Assembly (NCBI RefSeq): GCF_000829395.1
Contig: NZ_AP014680.1
Location: 1,240,001-1,304,000 of the forward strand
Length of the DNA stretch: 64,000 nt
DNA from: Paucilactobacillus hokkaidonensis JCM 18461
GTDB taxonomy: Bacteria; Bacillota; Bacilli; Lactobacillales; Lactobacillaceae
Direction: 5' to 3'
Position 1 is the stretch's first letter, and each line of letters begins with the position of its first letter. The translations under genes and the position numbers were made by a program. Positions 17,172 through 25,951 of the stretch are shown here, piece by piece. The notes below the pieces were generated by a model. That model did no database searches. It was not told where the DNA came from and saw nothing but the letters and a program-made list of their open reading frames with translations.

Positions 17172-18911
17172 TTATTTTTTTACCATTTGGATAAGCCCCA
17201 ACAATCCCATCCCTATCCAGGCCACAATGGATACGATTAATAACCCTGTAAAAAGTATTGGCTGCTTAAAATGCATTGTCACTACATTTTTACCCATCTT
17301 TTGCTGAACAATTAAGGCCCCAATATTGGTCACATGAACCTTATTTCGGTTTAATAATTGCCCGTTTAATTTAATTTGAGATTCTCTGTAAGCAATCAAT
17401 GGTAGCTGCTTCGTTCCTGTTTTTTTTGTATTCCAGGTTAATTCTAACCTGCCACCTGACAAAACTTGATGATTGAATTCATTTTGTCGATCAATCACCT
17501 GGTGTTCATAGGCTTTGGTCCGTTTAAACCGTTCTGCTTGTACTTGCGGTGGTACTGGTAAATAATCCGGGTGCCGTTTTTCGACAAACTTAAATACCTT
17601 GCCTGGATGTTTAGAATTTAGTGCTCCCCGAACTTTATGTGGACTATCAGTTCTGGTTGTAATGCCCTTCCAGCTGCTTAACACAGTCGATGACTTAAAT
17701 ACTAATGACCGTTGCACCATATTATTTAGGTTGGGAATGGCACAAAAGATAATCGCTACCGAAGCCAAACCAACCACTACACTAGATCTCGGTCGATATT
17801 TGACGATTAGCTGTGATAATGTTATTGATAACCCACATAGTAACAATGGGTAAGCCATAATGGTCAGTCGGGCTGGAAATTGCAAAGTATTTTCCAAGAT
17901 TGGAAATTGATGTTGAATTGCTGGCCAAGGGAAAAATTCAGATGACAGTACCAAAAAAATGGTCCCGATAATAGTGACAACCCGATTAACAAATCCGCTC
18001 TTTCGATTAACTAATACATATAAAATTTGAATGGTAAACAATATTAAACAAACAATTCCCAATTGCGAACGCCCATTATTAAATTCCATCACCTGCAATG
18101 CATTATTGGCTAAATCAAACTGGGCCGGCTTGGCAATTTGATTTGTCGCGAAAATAGTTAAAAAGCTCCCCCAAATATTGGCCGTCAGCGTCAGTGTCAA
18201 TAATACTGCTTTAACTAAATCCCACCAGATTGACAATTTATGTTGTGCTCGAATTAATCCAATTAAGAAAAACGGAATCAGTACGACCACAAAAATGATG
18301 CTGCTTAAAATATGAATTTGAATGATCACTGACATAATTAACGCCAGTGGAATTACCTTGATTGGCTTGTTTGAATCTTGAATCATACGAATAGCACAGA
18401 TTAAGACGAATGGTGCTAGTGCAGCTCCCCAGGCATTAAAGTTTTGGGCTAGTCCCCATCTAGGTAACCAACCGATATTCATGAACAAAAGTGAAACCAG
18501 TAGTGCATTTTTATTAGCGGAATGAGCCCGTCGAGCCAACAAATACATGCCAGTCCCGCCAAGAACATAAATAAATAGTGTTGACACAATTTCAAAATTG
18601 TACCAACTGCGAACTATTATGAGTAATAGTCCCCCTAAATAAGAGAAATACGGCCCATACAGACCATTAATAATTCGACCACTTTGTTGAAAACCATAAT
18701 TAGTTTGGAAGTAACTAAAATTCAAATTTAGAATTTGCTTGGCACTGTCATAAGTACGATTAAAATGAAACATGGCATCCGAACCAACAATTGCACTGTG
18801 CAAGACTATTTGTGGCATCAAAGTTATGATCGCCATTCCTACAATTAATATGTATGGCATGATTTTTCTTAATCGATTACTTTTTAAAAATGATTGTAAT
18901 TTGGGAAACAT
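17172..18911 (-). CDS. Polytopic membrane protein, GT-C/PTPS_related type
   Basis: 579 residues with about a dozen transmembrane helices, then an extracytoplasmic domain (about 410-550) and a final helix (about 553-575). The first loop carries SAIVGSDAMFHFNRTYDSAK, with Asp residues placed as in GT-C glycosyltransferases; this layout corresponds to the membrane proteins named '6-pyruvoyl-tetrahydropterin synthase related'. A cell-surface polymer glycosyltransferase is the best guess. It resembles YfhO-type proteins in design, like the product at 60380. The start has AAAGGG upstream. Confidence 0.75.
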   Translation of the reverse strand: MFPKLQSFLKSNRLRKIMPYILIVGMAIITLMPQIVLHSAIVGSDAMFHFNRTYDSAKQILNLNFSYFQTNYGFQQSGRIINGLYGPYFSYLGGLLLIIVRSWYNFEIVSTLFIYVLGGTGMYLLARRAHSANKNALLVSLLFMNIGWLPRWGLAQNFNAWGAALAPFVLICAIRMIQDSNKPIKVIPLALIMSVIIQIHILSSIIFVVVLIPFFLIGLIRAQHKLSIWWDLVKAVLLTLTLTANIWGSFLTIFATNQIAKPAQFDLANNALQVMEFNNGRSQLGIVCLILFTIQILYVLVNRKSGFVNRVVTIIGTIFLVLSSEFFPWPAIQHQFPILENTLQFPARLTIMAYPLLLCGLSITLSQLIVKYRPRSSVVVGLASVAIIFCAIPNLNNMVQRSLVFKSSTVLSSWKGITTRTDSPHKVRGALNSKHPGKVFKFVEKRHPDYLPVPPQVQAERFKRTKAYEHQVIDRQNEFNHQVLSGGRLELTWNTKKTGTKQLPLIAYRESQIKLNGQLLNRNKVHVTNIGALIVQQKMGKNVVTMHFKQPILFTGLLIVSIVAWIGMGLLGLIQMVKK

Positions 18912-19020
18912 GTTTTTGCCCTTTCGAAGTTAGCAAATTTAACTACCTTATCACAACTTCAACGCTATCAGAATTCAGTAATGATAACAATCAATAACTC
19001 TTCAACAATTTTTATTAGCA

Positions 19021-19063
19021 AAAAAAGAATTGATCTCCAATAACATAGATCAACTCTTTTGAT
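19021..19063 (-). terminator. Terminator after the small membrane protein gene
   Basis: AAAGAATTGATCT pairs with AGATCAACTCTTT, and the minus strand continues with six T. The hairpin's right arm overlaps the last codons of the gene ending at 19050. Confidence 0.75.
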
Positions 19064-19304
19064 CGCCAAAAAAATCTAAACTTCGTTCGAAAAATAAAAA
19101 TGCATCCATCAGCACAATTACTAACAAAATTCGACCAACGCCGACTAAATACCAGCTCGCTAGCCAGCCAACTAAATTATATAACCCAAACAAAACAACC
19201 AAACAGATATCAGCTCGGACCAAATCATCTAACCAAATATGATTTTTGATATATTCATACAAACTTCGACAGTCATCGGCCAAGTTTTCCATTAAATTAG
19301 TCAT
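19050..19304 (-). CDS. Small membrane protein of unknown function
   Basis: 84 residues with a charged N-terminal region (EYIKNHIWLDDLVRADI) and two hydrophobic segments at about 33-52 and 56-72. I do not recognise a family. It overlaps the upstream L,D-transpeptidase gene by 8 bases and has AAGGTGG at proper spacing, so both are co-translated. The link suggests an envelope role, but that is inference from position alone. Confidence 0.72.
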   Translation of the reverse strand: MTNLMENLADDCRSLYEYIKNHIWLDDLVRADICLVVLFGLYNLVGWLASWYLVGVGRILLVIVLMDAFLFFERSLDFFGDQKS

Positions 19305-19908
19305 TACTAATTACCACCTTTGTACCCTCTGGAATTGTATCATACATCCACTTTGAATCAGGCAATGATAATCGCACACAACCATGTGAAACAGCACTCT
19401 TTCCTAATTTATCTGCTTGTGATTTAACGATCTGATTATTTTGGTCAGTCGGCACAGAATGGAATAAATAAATGCCATGATCCTTCCAAGAAACCCAGTT
19501 TCGAGCCCCTTCCCCACTTTTAGCGTTATAAAAGAAGGTCCCACGTTCCGCCTGAATATGATACGTACCAACTGGTGTTACATTATCACCACCGCTCCCA
19601 GTTGATGCATACATTTTGTAGAGGCATTTTCGCCCGTCCATAATATAAACTCGTTGTCGTTTTAACGAAACGTGTACCCAAGCATGCGGGTGTTGACTCC
19701 AATCAGGATATGGTTTTGTTTCCGATGACTTTCTCCAGTTGATCTGCTCTGGCTTACTTTTCTTTTTTGGCACCTGAACCGTCTGCTTTTTGTGACTGAC
19801 CTGCTTTTGTGTATCTGAATTCACTGTCCCCAAAATCACTGTATAAGCAATTGTCAAAATAAAAAATGCCAATACAACTCGCAACATATGTTTCAAACGA
19901 TTATTCAA
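19297..19908 (-). CDS. L,D-transpeptidase (YkuD family)
   Basis: 203 residues: an N-terminal membrane anchor (about 9-28), a Lys/Gln/Ser-rich linker, and a YkuD catalytic domain from about residue 75. The active-site block is KSAVSHGCVRLSLPDSKWM (catalytic Cys in SHGCVRL). It forms 3-3 or protein cross-links in peptidoglycan, or trims and attaches to it, outside the membrane. Start is a TTG at 19908 with GGTGGGGG upstream. It is followed by an overlapping small membrane protein gene. Confidence 0.92.
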   Translation of the reverse strand: MNNRLKHMLRVVLAFFILTIAYTVILGTVNSDTQKQVSHKKQTVQVPKKKSKPEQINWRKSSETKPYPDWSQHPHAWVHVSLKRQRVYIMDGRKCLYKMYASTGSGGDNVTPVGTYHIQAERGTFFYNAKSGEGARNWVSWKDHGIYLFHSVPTDQNNQIVKSQADKLGKSAVSHGCVRLSLPDSKWMYDTIPEGTKVVISND

Positions 19909-20065
19909 AATCCCCCACCTAACTCACTCATAAAATCCTATCATCACCATTATAGAAACTAACCATTATTTTTACAATGTAAGATTCTATAAAGCTTTAC
20001 AGAGTTACCTTTCAATTATATTTATATAACCGCGTTAACTAATTTTTAATTAAAGCCATAATAAA

Positions 20066-20103
20066 AACCACATACCTAATCCTACTAATCAGGTATATGG
20101 TTA
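20066..20103 (-). terminator. Terminator after the 20125 gene
   Basis: AACCACATACCT pairs with AGGTATATGGTT (one mismatch) over a 14-base loop; the minus strand then reads TTTTTATTATG. Confidence 0.7.
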
Positions 20104-20124
20104 ACCGAGTCGAATCACCCACTG

Positions 20125-20340
20125 CTAATACTGTTCAGCATCATTTTCTAATTTTTCTTCTAAAATATGAATTGATTCATTAATATCTGTCATTTGATCT
20201 GTGATTTCATCAAGAGTTAATCCACTTGAACTATAGCCTTTGTATGTGGCGGTCATGTAATCCACATCCTCCAGCTGACGCAAATGCTCACGTAAATCAC
20301 CTAGTTGTTCAATTGTTCGTTCATATTCAAGATCATTCAT
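20125..20340 (-). CDS. Small coiled-coil-like protein of unknown function
   Basis: 71 acidic residues, mostly helical (RTIEQLGDLREHLRQLED and a second helix ESIHILEEKLENDA), with a YKGYSSSGLT turn between them, so a helical hairpin is likely. No family recognised. GAGGTAAA lies upstream, 31 bases after the 194-residue protein gene, so it is the second gene of that transcript and shares its MarR-type operator. Confidence 0.75.
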   Translation of the reverse strand: MNDLEYERTIEQLGDLREHLRQLEDVDYMTATYKGYSSSGLTLDEITDQMTDINESIHILEEKLENDAEQY

Positions 20341-20371
20341 TTATTTTACCTCGATTCACAGGTAATAACTA

Positions 20372-20956
20372 TTATGCTAACGCTTCGGGAGCTGCTAATT
20401 GTGGCCCTTTCCCCTCATATGCCAACACCCATGCATCATAGTTCCACTCTTGCGTCGCACGTCTGGAATGCATGTAATCCCAGCGAGACTCACGTTCAAC
20501 TTCTAATATTTGTCCGCCAGGCCCAATCGTCACCCAATTATATGAACCATTATTATGGGCAAACTTCACCCACAAAACCTCATACTCATTCCTATTGCCA
20601 TGATTATCAATAAAAAAGCGGTTCAAAGTATCGATTCGCATGAAGTGCAAGCCACGGGCATACTCAGCATCTAAATTATGCCAAACATCAGCTGCAGTTT
20701 GAACTAATTCATCATCAGTGGGCAGTTCCAACTTAACATCACCTAGAGTATTATTATAACTAATTAACCGGTCATCTTCGCCGTATACTAAGGTTACATG
20801 AGCATTATTTGGAATAATATTTGCACCGTGTTGATACCTTTCGACTTGTACCCGCTCGCTATTTCGCTCACGTTCAACCGTAGAAACTAGCGTAAAATCA
20901 ACAGGAATTACTAAATCACAATCAAGCTTACCTTTTACCATTACATACTTAGCCAT
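20372..20956 (-). CDS. Unknown protein under MarR-type control
   Basis: A 194-residue, acidic, soluble protein with no signal peptide. It is beta-rich at the start (VKGKLDCDLVIPVDFTLVST) and in the middle (HVTLVYGEDDRLISYNN, then a helical ELVQTAADVWHNL and FHMRIDT-like strand). The central part recalls PepSY/YcdB-like folds, but I cannot assign it. The C-terminal 25 residues are Ala-rich. The start has AAGGAGAG upstream. A -35/-10 pair (TTGCCT, 16 bases, TATACT) whose -35 sits within the palindrome at 20996-21013 suggests repression by the neighbouring MarR protein. Confidence 0.8.
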   Translation of the reverse strand: MAKYVMVKGKLDCDLVIPVDFTLVSTVERERNSERVQVERYQHGANIIPNNAHVTLVYGEDDRLISYNNTLGDVKLELPTDDELVQTAADVWHNLDAEYARGLHFMRIDTLNRFFIDNHGNRNEYEVLWVKFAHNNGSYNWVTIGPGGQILEVERESRWDYMHSRRATQEWNYDAWVLAYEGKGPQLAAPEALA

Positions 20957-20995
20957 TCAGCTCACTCTCCTTTTCTTGCTTTAGTATACTCAATA

Positions 20996-21013
20996 TATTT
21001 GCCTAGGCAAATA
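20996..21013. promoter_or_regulatory. MarR operator O1, perfect 18-bp palindrome
   Basis: TATTTGCCTAGGCAAATA is self-complementary. On the minus strand its TTGCCT half acts as a -35, 16 bases before TATACT, upstream of the 20956 start. It shares the core TTGCYTARGCAA with the site at 21511-21530. Confidence 0.75.
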
Positions 21014-21025
21014 CTTTGCTCTTTA

Positions 21026-21463
21026 TTATAATAAACCGTCTAATCTGGCCTCCATCTTGGCCATTAGTTGCTTAAAAATTACCAACTGATCCCGATCTAG
21101 TGCACTGACGATCGAATTATTAATTTGTGGTAACCGCTCCTTTAATTTTTCATAATTTTGGTATCCTAGTTTTGTCAGTTTAATGATCTTACTTCGACCA
21201 TCGACAGCAGATTTTTCTTTGCTAATGTATCCCAGTTTAATTAATCGATTTAACCGCCGTGTCACATTACTTGGATTTAAATAAATTAACTTAAACAATT
21301 GATCTTGCGACAATTCGCCACTATCGCCAACTTTTAAAATAAAAAAATACGTACTTGAGGTGAGCCCCAAATCCTTTAATTGATTATTCAAATATAATTG
21401 GGTCTTATGTGATATTGTATTAATAGTTCTAATATAACCATCTGATTCATCTGAATGTTTCAT
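21026..21463 (-). CDS. MarR-family transcriptional regulator
   Basis: 145 residues with a MarR winged helix: DSGELSQDQLFKLIYLNPSN, recognition helix SNVTRRLNRLIKLGYI, and wing KSAVDGRSKIIKLTKLG. There is no conserved OhrR-type Cys near the N-terminus. It lies between two palindromes of the same design, one over its own promoter and one over the promoter of the next genes downstream, so it probably represses itself, the 20956-20125 transcript and perhaps the divergent quinone reductase. The start has GGAGGGGG upstream. Confidence 0.92.
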   Translation of the reverse strand: MKHSDESDGYIRTINTISHKTQLYLNNQLKDLGLTSSTYFFILKVGDSGELSQDQLFKLIYLNPSNVTRRLNRLIKLGYISKEKSAVDGRSKIIKLTKLGYQNYEKLKERLPQINNSIVSALDRDQLVIFKQLMAKMEARLDGLL

Positions 21464-21497
21464 TCTCTAAGTCCCCCTCCAAGTAATTATTGACTGA

Positions 21498-21530
21498 ATC
21501 ATATGCCTTTTTAATTGCTTAAGCAATTAA
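21498..21530 (-). promoter_or_regulatory. MarR promoter with operator O2 over its -35 box
   Basis: The 20-bp palindrome TTAATTGCTTAAGCAATTAA is at 21511-21530. On the minus strand, TTGCTT within it is followed after 17 bases by TATGAT (21503-21498), the promoter for the MarR gene. The overlap mirrors that at O1. Confidence 0.78.
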
Positions 21531-21646
21531 TCTAATCTGTGAACCACTTAAATGAAATTACCATCTATCCATCCCAAATTAAGTTATAATTAAATGTATT
21601 GAATAAAGTAATTAGTTAAAAAAATTATAAAAGAGTTGATTGCTAA

Positions 21647-22597
21647 GTGAAAGCACTATATTTTAATGAATTTGGCACTCCTGATGTTTTGCAATATGGC
21701 AGTGTTCCGGATCCTCGCATCACTGACACTGAACTACTAGTTGAAATGAAATTCATCGGTCTTAATTTTGCCGATATTTATCGCCGTCAGGGTACTTATC
21801 ATATTAAAAAAAATACACCCTATATTGACGGCTACGAGGGTGTCGGCACGATTATTGCGGCTGGTATAAATGTCACTAAATTTCACGTTAGTGAAACCAT
21901 TTTATTTGTGGATGTGCCATTAGCAAACGCACAATTAGTGGCCGTACCTGAAAATCATGGTATTAAAATTCCGGCCTCAATCGATTTTAAACTTGCAGCT
22001 AGTATTGGTCTTCAGGGTCTTACTGCTGATTTTTTGGCCCACGATTTGGGTCAAAATAAACCTGGAGATAATGTTTTTATCCATGGAATTAGTGGCGGCG
22101 TTGGGCAATTACTTTCCCAAATGCTAACGGCCGACGGGATTAACGTATTTGGCGTTACTTCAACCGAAGAAAAACAGCATTTAGCAATTAAGCAGGGCGC
22201 TAAAAAAGTCTTTTTACGAAATTCAAAGTGGTTGAAACAATATGCTGGATCATTTAACACAGTTTACGATGGAATCGGCAGTACGCTAAACCAAAGTATC
22301 CAACTCCTTAAACATCGTGGTAAAGTAGTTTTCTTTGGTATGGCCGGCGGTAATCCACCTGCATTTAATCTAATTGAATTACTTAATCAATCCAAAAGTA
22401 TCTTAACTGGCGATTTATGGGACTATTTAACCTCATATTCGGAACGTAAAAGTCGTAGTCAACGATTATTTGGCTATTTTGAAAGTCAAACAATCACAAT
22501 TAGTGCACCAACTATCTTTGCTTTGTCGGATGGCCAGGAAGCCCACGAATTATTAGAGTCTGGACGAAGCACTGGTAAAATATTGTTACGACCATGA
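21647..22597 (+). CDS. NADPH:quinone oxidoreductase-like protein
   Basis: 316 residues of the zinc-free MDR family: N-terminal substrate half (FNEFGTPDVLQYGSV, GLNFADIYRRQGTYH, DGYEGVGTI) and Rossmann half (GASIGLQGLTA, HGISGGVGQLLSQML, then VTSTEEK). This is the typical qor architecture, reducing quinones or alpha,beta-unsaturated carbonyls with NADPH. Start is GTG 21647; the ribosome site AAGAG is weak. It is divergent from the MarR gene with O2 in the gap, so induction with that regulator is likely. It converges with argR, with only 10 bases between stops. Confidence 0.9.
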   Translation: MKALYFNEFGTPDVLQYGSVPDPRITDTELLVEMKFIGLNFADIYRRQGTYHIKKNTPYIDGYEGVGTIIAAGINVTKFHVSETILFVDVPLANAQLVAVPENHGIKIPASIDFKLAASIGLQGLTADFLAHDLGQNKPGDNVFIHGISGGVGQLLSQMLTADGINVFGVTSTEEKQHLAIKQGAKKVFLRNSKWLKQYAGSFNTVYDGIGSTLNQSIQLLKHRGKVVFFGMAGGNPPAFNLIELLNQSKSILTGDLWDYLTSYSERKSRSQRLFGYFESQTITISAPTIFALSDGQEAHELLESGRSTGKILLRP

Positions 22598-22607
22598 AAA
22601 AAGATTT

Positions 22608-23084
22608 CTACTCCTTATTAACATACAATTCCTGGTTAACATATTCCATCAATTTTTTATTAAAATCTCGTGCAACATTAGTCGTTGGACTAATCACAAA
22701 AATAGTATCATGGCCTGCTAACGTACCAGCCACCTCCTTCAATCCTAAATCGTCAATAATTGCCGCCAACATATTGCCATCACTGGGTAACGTGCGAATA
22801 ATATTCATAAATTCCACTCTAGTAATATTAGTGACAACGTCGTAAATCGTACTATATAGGCGTGCCTCTTCACTTTTATTGCCCGTTTTAAAAATCGTGT
22901 AACGCAATTTTCCATTACCATCAGCACTTTTGACAATTTGCATCTCACGAATATCACGTGAAATAGTTGCCTGCGTGGCACTTGTTCCTGCTCTTTTTAG
23001 CTGATTCATCAATTCTTCTTGTGTGGCAATAGAATATTGGCTAATAAGCTGTTCAATTTTTGATTGGCGAACTGATTTTTTCAT
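22608..23084 (-). CDS. argR: Arginine repressor ArgR
   Basis: 158 residues, full length for ArgR. The winged-helix DNA-binding domain (KSVRQSKIEQLISQYSIATQ, QEELMNQLKRAGTSATQATIS, then RDIREMQIVK) is followed by the hexamerisation and arginine-binding domain with VRTLPSDGNMLAAIIDDLG-like residues and AGHDTIFVI. It senses arginine and binds ARG boxes. A well-matched ARG box lies at its own promoter. Many lactobacilli carry two ArgR proteins; only one is seen here. It lies on the same strand as argS, separated by a 440-base region with a repeat. Confidence 0.95.
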   Translation of the reverse strand: MKKSVRQSKIEQLISQYSIATQEELMNQLKRAGTSATQATISRDIREMQIVKSADGNGKLRYTIFKTGNKSEEARLYSTIYDVVTNITRVEFMNIIRTLPSDGNMLAAIIDDLGLKEVAGTLAGHDTIFVISPTTNVARDFNKKLMEYVNQELYVNKE

Positions 23085-23105
23085 TAGTCGATCGACCTTT
23101 CATCC

Positions 23106-23126
23106 GAAATAATTATTCACATTATA
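23106..23126 (-). promoter_or_regulatory. argR promoter -10 and ARG box
   Basis: On the minus strand TATAAT (23126-23121) is followed by TGAATAATTATTTC (23119-23106), which differs from the TGAATAATTATTCA ARG consensus only at the end. Position over the start point implies autorepression. The -35 is poor. Confidence 0.65.
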
Positions 23127-23274
23127 CCAAAAAATGAATTATATTAACAGTTTTCGTTTGTTTTCGCATATTGATTCACAGTTTTAGCTTAGTAAAATTT
23201 TATTTGTTACTACTATCCGATTTAAAATTTATATATCGGTGGATATTTATTGATTAATTGTGTTCGTGGCCGCT

Positions 23275-23500
23275 GATTCCTATCGTGTGGCGCAAAAGAG
23301 GACGCAGCAAAAGCTTCATTTTTGCTGTGTCCTCTTTATTATTTACGAATTTTTATTGCTAAAACGTGGGCAATAAGGCAGATTCTTCCGCCTAGCTACG
23401 ATTAACAAACGATCCAAAGTACGGATCATTCGTTAATCTAGGCTATGCTCAGAATCTAATCGCCTTATTGCCCACTCTCTTTGCGTTACACCACGGAATC
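23275..23500 (+). repeat. Modular palindromic element, copy 2 (short form)
   Basis: Opposite orientation to copy 1: second hairpin first (GAGGACGCAGCAAAAG at 23299 onward), the conserved linker (TTATTATTTACGAA), then the 110-bp palindromic core at 23366-23475. The whole is nested in another imperfect inverted repeat: GATTCC...GTGTGGCGCAAAAGAG on the left and CTCTTTGCGTTACACCACGGAATC-like sequence on the right (23475-23500), unrelated to the flanks of copies 1 and 3. It fills the gap between argR and the 3' end of argS; with the ARG box region (23085-23130) it accounts for that gene-free stretch. Confidence 0.88.
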
Positions 23501-23526
23501 AACCCGCGACTCTCGCACATTCTTTT

Positions 23527-25218
23527 TTACATTTCATCCGGTGCCTTAACACCTAACAATGCCAATGCGGACTTCAATACATCACTAACCGCCTGGACCA
23601 ATGCCAACCGTGCCATTTTTTCATCATCTTCCACTAAAATCTTGGAATGAGCATAGTATTGATTAAAGTCCTTAGCCAACTGAATCGCATACTTAGCCAC
23701 TACCGATGGTTCATATTCACGTGCTGCTCGTTGAATAATATCTTGGTACTGTCCTAACGCCTTGACAACCTCCCAGGCATTTGGATCACTAATTGACTTG
23801 TCAACGTTACTCAAATCAGGTTGACTAGCCTTACGCAAAATACTTTCGGCACGTGCATGGGCGTATTGCACGTATGGACCAGTTTCGCCTTCAAAACGCA
23901 CAACTTCTGCTAAATCAAAATCAAAGTTGTTAAGTCGTTCATTTTTTAAATCATGGAATACTACCGCTCCTACTCCAACTGATTTGGCTACTTCATCTGC
24001 CTGTGGTAGATCAGGATTCTTTTCATCGATTTGTTTACGCGCTAAATCAATTGCATCGTTCAACACGTTTTCTAATAGGATAATCCGGCCTTCACGAGTT
24101 GATAACTTGCGCCCACCCTGTGTAATTAAACCAAAAGGAACGTGATGAATATTGTCTGACCAATCAAAACCCATTTCCTTTAACACTGCTTTAAGTTGCT
24201 TGAAATGATTTTGTTGCTCGTTACCAACAACATACAAAGATTGCACAAAATTGTATGTCCGCTGTCGATAAATGGCTGCCGCTAAATCACGCGTAATATA
24301 TAAGGTGGCGCCATCTGTTTTTTTAATCAATGCCGGATTAAGATCATACTTTTCTAGATCAACAATTTCAGCACCCTTACTTTCTTGCAACAGATGCTTA
24401 TCTTCTAGCATTTGAACGACTTCATCCATTTTGTCATTGTAGAATGCCTCACCATTAAATGAATCAAATTCAATTCCTAACACATCGTAAATCTTCATAA
24501 ATAACTTCAAAGATTCAGATCGGAACCATTCCCAGAGATGGGTTGCTTCTTCATCCCCATCTTCCAATTTTTTAAACCAAGCACGTGCGTCATCGTCGAG
24601 TGCCGGGTTTCCTTTGTCTTCTTGGTGGAATCGCACGTAGTATTTTTGTAACGTGTTAATCGGATCAGCCTTAACTTCTTCTTCACTACCCCACATTTTA
24701 TAGGCAGCCATTAACTTGCCAAATTGTGTGCCCCAGTCTCCCAGATGGTTAATTTTAATTGGATTGTAGTTAACCTTTGATAAAATGTTGGCTAATGAAT
24801 TACCAATTACAGTTGACCGTAAATGGCCCATTGACATTGGTTTGGCAATATTTGGTGATGACATATCAATGGGCACGTTACCACCATGGCCCAAATCAGA
24901 CGAACCATAATTTTTAGGATCTGCTAATACTTCACCCAAAATAGCTGCACCAACCTGAACTTTATCTAAGAAAAAATTGATATATGGTCCAGCAACAACT
25001 ACCTTTTCAAAGTTACTTTGATCAATTTGGGGTAATAATTCCTGGGCAATCATTTGTGGTGCTTTATGGAGTTCTTTTGCTAAGAAAAACGTTGGAAAAG
25101 CATAATCACCATTGTCGCTATCCTTAGGACGTTCGATTTTTATTTCAATTTGTTCTGGTGTCATTGTAGCCGGTAAAACATGCACTAGTGCATCAACGAT
25201 TTGTTGTTTTGAATTCAT
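23527..25218 (-). CDS. argS: Arginyl-tRNA synthetase
   Basis: 563 residues, complete class Ia synthetase. It has the N-terminal Add1 domain, the HIGH-type signature [16 protein letters not shown] near residue 120-135, [16 protein letters not shown] near 334, a KMSK-like STREGR loop near 371, and the C-terminal DALR anticodon-binding domain ([15 protein letters not shown]). It charges tRNA-Arg. The start has AAGGAGG. A T-box leader upstream links expression to uncharged tRNA-Arg. Confidence 0.97.
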   Translation of the reverse strand: MNSKQQIVDALVHVLPATMTPEQIEIKIERPKDSDNGDYAFPTFFLAKELHKAPQMIAQELLPQIDQSNFEKVVVAGPYINFFLDKVQVGAAILGEVLADPKNYGSSDLGHGGNVPIDMSSPNIAKPMSMGHLRSTVIGNSLANILSKVNYNPIKINHLGDWGTQFGKLMAAYKMWGSEEEVKADPINTLQKYYVRFHQEDKGNPALDDDARAWFKKLEDGDEEATHLWEWFRSESLKLFMKIYDVLGIEFDSFNGEAFYNDKMDEVVQMLEDKHLLQESKGAEIVDLEKYDLNPALIKKTDGATLYITRDLAAAIYRQRTYNFVQSLYVVGNEQQNHFKQLKAVLKEMGFDWSDNIHHVPFGLITQGGRKLSTREGRIILLENVLNDAIDLARKQIDEKNPDLPQADEVAKSVGVGAVVFHDLKNERLNNFDFDLAEVVRFEGETGPYVQYAHARAESILRKASQPDLSNVDKSISDPNAWEVVKALGQYQDIIQRAAREYEPSVVAKYAIQLAKDFNQYYAHSKILVEDDEKMARLALVQAVSDVLKSALALLGVKAPDEM

Positions 25219-25244
25219 AATTTCCTCCTTGTTAGCGTGAAAAT

Positions 25245-25446
25245 AAAAAAGTCCCCTACAAGTTCAAACTGAACTTATAAGAGACGAGATTTCCCGCGGT
25301 ACCACTCTACTTGATTTTGATCCACTCAAATTTTATTCAACTGACCTCTAGAAAACACGCTTCATTGTTGTCTATGACTTACCTTTCACCATCGTAAGCT
25401 CGCTAACATAGACCGCACAACTACTACTTTTTCATCACTGAGAATT
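25245..25446 (-). promoter_or_regulatory. T-box riboswitch of argS
   Basis: On the minus strand the T-box core AGAGTGGTACCGCGGGA (complement near 25291-25307) precedes a terminator stem (GTCTCTTATAAGTTC with GAACTTGTAGGGGAC, several G-U pairs) and a T-run at 25250-25245. Stem I shows AGTA and GCGAGC elements. Its 3' side reads GAAGCGTG, so CGT (25359-25357) is the proposed Arg specifier. T-boxes read through when uncharged tRNA pairs with the specifier and T-box. Confidence 0.92.
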
Positions 25447-25487
25447 ATAACACCAGTTATTATAACAAATTGGTAGCCAAAAACAAG

Positions 25488-25934
25488 TTACTTGAGTTTT
25501 AAAGTCATATCAACGTGCTTAATATTATCTTCCAAATATGGTTCTGATACTATTTGTGCGCCAAAACTAGCATAAAATGCTCGCAAATAATATTGTGCCT
25601 GGATGGCCAACGTTGCTGACTTAGGAAATAAAAACTTAGTCTGTTTGATGGCTTCCGTTACCAATTCGGTAGCATGACCTTGTTGCCGATACTTTTTATT
25701 TACTAATACCCGCCCCAGCCGAGCGGTTTCATCGTCAGTTGGAATTAGACGGGCATACGCTACAATCTCACCCTGGTTATCACGCGAAAAAAGATGATAC
25801 GCCTTTAAATCGTCTGGATCAACTTCTTGGTACGCACATTCTTGTTCGACCACAAAAACCGCCACGCGCTCCTGGTAAATTGCAAAAAGTTCCTTTGATG
25901 ATAATTGATCAAACGCCTTACACTTAAAATCCAT
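25488..25934 (-). CDS. ElaA-type GNAT N-acetyltransferase
   Basis: 148 residues of the GNAT superfamily, ElaA branch: opening MDFKCKAFDQLSSKEL, RVAVFVVEQECAYQEVDPDD near residue 27, and the acetyl-CoA loop GRVLVNKKYRQQGHATELV (R/Q-xx-G-x-A type) near 92. Start choice: ATG 25934 matches the normal ElaA N-terminus and has GAGG nine bases upstream; ATG 25940 is only three bases from it. Acceptor substrate is unknown. It follows the isochorismatase-like gene by 17 bases and may be co-transcribed with it. Confidence 0.9.
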   Translation of the reverse strand: MDFKCKAFDQLSSKELFAIYQERVAVFVVEQECAYQEVDPDDLKAYHLFSRDNQGEIVAYARLIPTDDETARLGRVLVNKKYRQQGHATELVTEAIKQTKFLFPKSATLAIQAQYYLRAFYASFGAQIVSEPYLEDNIKHVDMTLKLK

Positions 25935-25951
25935 TTCCATTATCCTCTAAT

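Noticed and set aside
22594-22845. 83-codon ORF after the quinone reductase
   Set aside because: Antisense to argR, which is clearly real; no independent support.
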